This document shows positions 14,673 to 16,104 of a stretch of 16,104 nt of DNA, piece by piece. Positions within the stretch are counted from its first letter, which is position 1, and the number at the start of each line of letters is the position of its first letter. The translations under genes were made by a program, and so were the position numbers. The notes under the pieces were generated by a model, which saw nothing but the letters and a program-made list of their open reading frames with translations, did not search any database and had not been told where the DNA came from. This stretch comes from Nitrosomonadales bacterium (GTDB taxonomy: Bacteria; Pseudomonadota; Gammaproteobacteria; Burkholderiales; Sulfuricellaceae), in contig PQAG01000188.1 of the NCBI GenBank assembly GCA_003104895.1, forward strand, positions 26,163-42,266. Reading direction: 5' to 3'.

Positions 14673-15914
14673 ATGGCATTGATCGTACAAAAATATGGCG
14701 GCACCTCGGTTGGCGACCCGGAACGGATCAAGAATGTCGCGCGCCGCATCGCCCGTTTCCGCAGCATGGGCCACCAGGTCGTCGTGGTCGTATCCGCCAT
14801 GAGCGGCGAAACCAACCGCCTCATCGCGCTCGCCAAGTCGATTCAGGACAACCCCGATCCACGCGAACTGGACGTCATGCTTTCGACCGGCGAGCAGGTC
14901 ACCATCGCCCTTCTCGCCATGGCGCTCAAGGAGCTCGGCCTCAAGGCCAAAAGCTACACCGGCAGCCAGGTCCGCATCGTGACCGATAACGCCCATACCA
15001 AGGCGCGCATTCTCTCCATCGACGAGGACAATATCCGCACCGCCCTGAATGAAGGACAAGTGGTCGTCGTCGCCGGCTTCCAGGGCGTGGATGAAAACGG
15101 CAACATCACCACGCTGGGCCGTGGCGGCTCGGACACCACGGGTGTTGCGCTGGCCGCCGCGCTCAGGGCGGACGAATGCCAGATCTACACCGACGTGGAC
15201 GGCGTTTACACGACCGATCCGCGCATCGTGCCGGAAGCTCGCCGCCTCGAAACCATCACTTTCGAAGAGATGCTCGAACTGGCCAGCCTGGGCTCCAAGG
15301 TATTGCAGATCCGCTCGGTTGAATTCGCCGGAAAATACAAGGTAAAACTGCGTGTGCTGTCCAGCTTCGATGAAGGCGGCGACGGCACGCTGATCACATT
15401 TGAGGATGACGACAAGATGGAAAAAGCGATTATTTCGGGCATCGCCTTCAACCGCGACGAAGCCAAGATCACCGTGCTGGGCGTACCGGACAAGCCGGGC
15501 ATCGCCTACCAGATCCTGGGCCCAGTGGCCGAAGCCAATATCGACGTGGACATGATCATCCAGAACGTCGGCGCGGACGGCACCACCGACTTCACCTTTA
15601 CCGTGCACCGCAATGAATACGCCAAGGCCATCGGCATCCTGAAGAATGTTCAGGCCCACATCGGCGCACGCGAAATCAGCGGCGACGAAAAGATCGCCAA
15701 GGTATCGGTGGTCGGCGTCGGCATGCGTTCGCACGTGGGCATCGCCAGCGCCATGTTCCGCACCCTGGCCGAGGAAGGCATCAACATCCAGATGATTTCC
15801 ACTTCCGAGATCAAGATTTCGGTGGTGATCGACGAGAAATACCTGGAACTGGCGGTGCGTGTCCTGCACAAGGCATTCAACCTTGAACAGGGCGGCTCCC
15901 CGCTCCTGGTATAA
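14673..15914 (+). CDS. lysC: Aspartate kinase (aspartokinase)
   Basis: Aspartokinase phosphorylates L-aspartate, the first step to lysine, threonine, methionine and diaminopimelate. The 413-residue product has the amino-acid kinase domain with KYGGTS at residues 7-12, the STGEQV segment near 71 and GRGGSDTTGVALA from residue 149. Two C-terminal ACT domains (about 265-410; TVLGVPDKPGIAYQIL and KVSVVGVGMRSHVGIASAMF) would bind feedback inhibitors such as lysine and threonine. There is no homoserine dehydrogenase fusion. The length is that of alpha-type subunits in alpha2beta2 enzymes, and Met249 lies where the separate beta subunit starts in such genes. An AGGG ribosome site lies 6 bases before the ATG. 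A strong terminator follows 20 bases after the stop, so it is probably monocistronic. Confidence 0.97.
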   Translation: MALIVQKYGGTSVGDPERIKNVARRIARFRSMGHQVVVVVSAMSGETNRLIALAKSIQDNPDPRELDVMLSTGEQVTIALLAMALKELGLKAKSYTGSQVRIVTDNAHTKARILSIDEDNIRTALNEGQVVVVAGFQGVDENGNITTLGRGGSDTTGVALAAALRADECQIYTDVDGVYTTDPRIVPEARRLETITFEEMLELASLGSKVLQIRSVEFAGKYKVKLRVLSSFDEGGDGTLITFEDDDKMEKAIISGIAFNRDEAKITVLGVPDKPGIAYQILGPVAEANIDVDMIIQNVGADGTTDFTFTVHRNEYAKAIGILKNVQAHIGAREISGDEKIAKVSVVGVGMRSHVGIASAMFRTLAEEGINIQMISTSEIKISVVIDEKYLELAVRVLHKAFNLEQGGSPLLV

Positions 15915-15934
15915 GGCAGGAACATCCCATAAAG

Positions 15935-15959
15935 AGGGGCTTCGCGCCCCTTCTTTTTT
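15935..15959 (+). terminator. Rho-independent terminator of lysC
   Basis: AGGGGC (15935-15940), loop TTCGC and GCCCCT (15946-15951) form a 6 bp GC-rich stem followed by a T-rich tract ending in six T (15954-15959). This is a classic intrinsic terminator separating lysC from accA. Confidence 0.9.
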
Positions 15960-16009
15960 GCTCGCCACCTCTGTATTATGAATTTCGTTAACCAGACATC
16001 TCCCTGCCC

Positions 16010-16104
16010 ATGAAAACCATTTTTCTCGATTTTGAACAGCCGATCGCCGAGCTAGAATCAAAGATCGAAGAGCTGCAAAATGTTCACGACGATTCCGATC
16101 TGGA
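16010..16104 (+). CDS. accA: Acetyl-CoA carboxylase carboxyltransferase subunit alpha, N-terminal fragment (truncated by window edge)
   Basis: AccA with AccD transfers the carboxyl group from biotin carboxyl carrier protein to acetyl-CoA, giving malonyl-CoA for fatty acid synthesis. Only 31 codons are present, but the N-terminus MKTIFLDFEQPIAELESKIE followed by EELQNVHDDSDL is the highly conserved start of proteobacterial AccA, including the LDFEQPIAEL block. The gene runs off the right edge. No Shine-Dalgarno is evident. A TATTAT at 15974-15979 could be the -10 of its own promoter just after the lysC terminator, with no good -35. Confidence 0.9.
   Translation, partial: MKTIFLDFEQPIAELESKIEELQNVHDDSDL

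Noticed and set aside
14637..16061. 474-codon open frame antisense to lysC
   Set aside because: It is the reverse shadow of a high-GC conserved gene; lysC has complete motifs and a terminator in the sense direction.

Overview
This window is an ordinary core-genome stretch of a Gram-negative bacterium, most likely a betaproteobacterium. Evidence for that is the order pilM-N-O-P-Q divergent from a class A penicillin-binding protein gene (mrcA/ponA), an mrcA-linked hypothetical protein of a type I remember from betaproteobacteria, a Zn-cysteine-free HemB, and a single-domain aspartokinase. A member of the Nitrosomonadales or a relative is my guess; the sequence alone does not settle it. There is no tRNA, rRNA, insertion sequence, CRISPR array or prophage gene that I can see, and no intergenic gap longer than about 225 bases.

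Layout. (1) 1-3277, minus strand: the type IV pilus alignment operon pilMNOPQ, with pilQ running off the left edge. The first four genes overlap by 4 bp ATGA junctions. (2) 3278-3449: a divergent promoter region. (3) 3450-7316, plus strand: mrcA (bifunctional peptidoglycan synthase), a conserved hypothetical protein with a degenerate nucleotidyltransferase-like motif, and a YcgR-type PilZ protein (c-di-GMP receptor). (4) 7329-13211, minus strand, probably transcribed from queD leftwards: queD (queuosine precursor synthesis), a soluble lytic transglycosylase, an atypical SDR/NDUFA9-like protein, cca (tRNA CCA addition and repair) and hemB (haem synthesis). (5) 13288-14148, plus: a radical SAM protein of unknown substrate, divergent from queD. 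(6) 14145-14450, minus: a small HTH protein whose stop codon overlaps that of the radical SAM gene. (7) 14673-15914, plus: lysC with a likely internal start for a beta subunit, a clear intrinsic terminator, and then the first 31 codons of accA.

Functional themes are the cell envelope (pilus secretin complex, peptidoglycan synthesis and turnover), tRNA maturation and modification (cca, queD), cofactor and amino acid synthesis (hemB, lysC), fatty acid synthesis (accA) and c-di-GMP signalling (the PilZ protein). I found no convincing new multi-gene system. The least understood items are the NTase-like protein at 5823-6491, the radical SAM protein at 13288-14148 and the HTH protein at 14145-14450 with its AT-rich, repeat-bearing upstream region.
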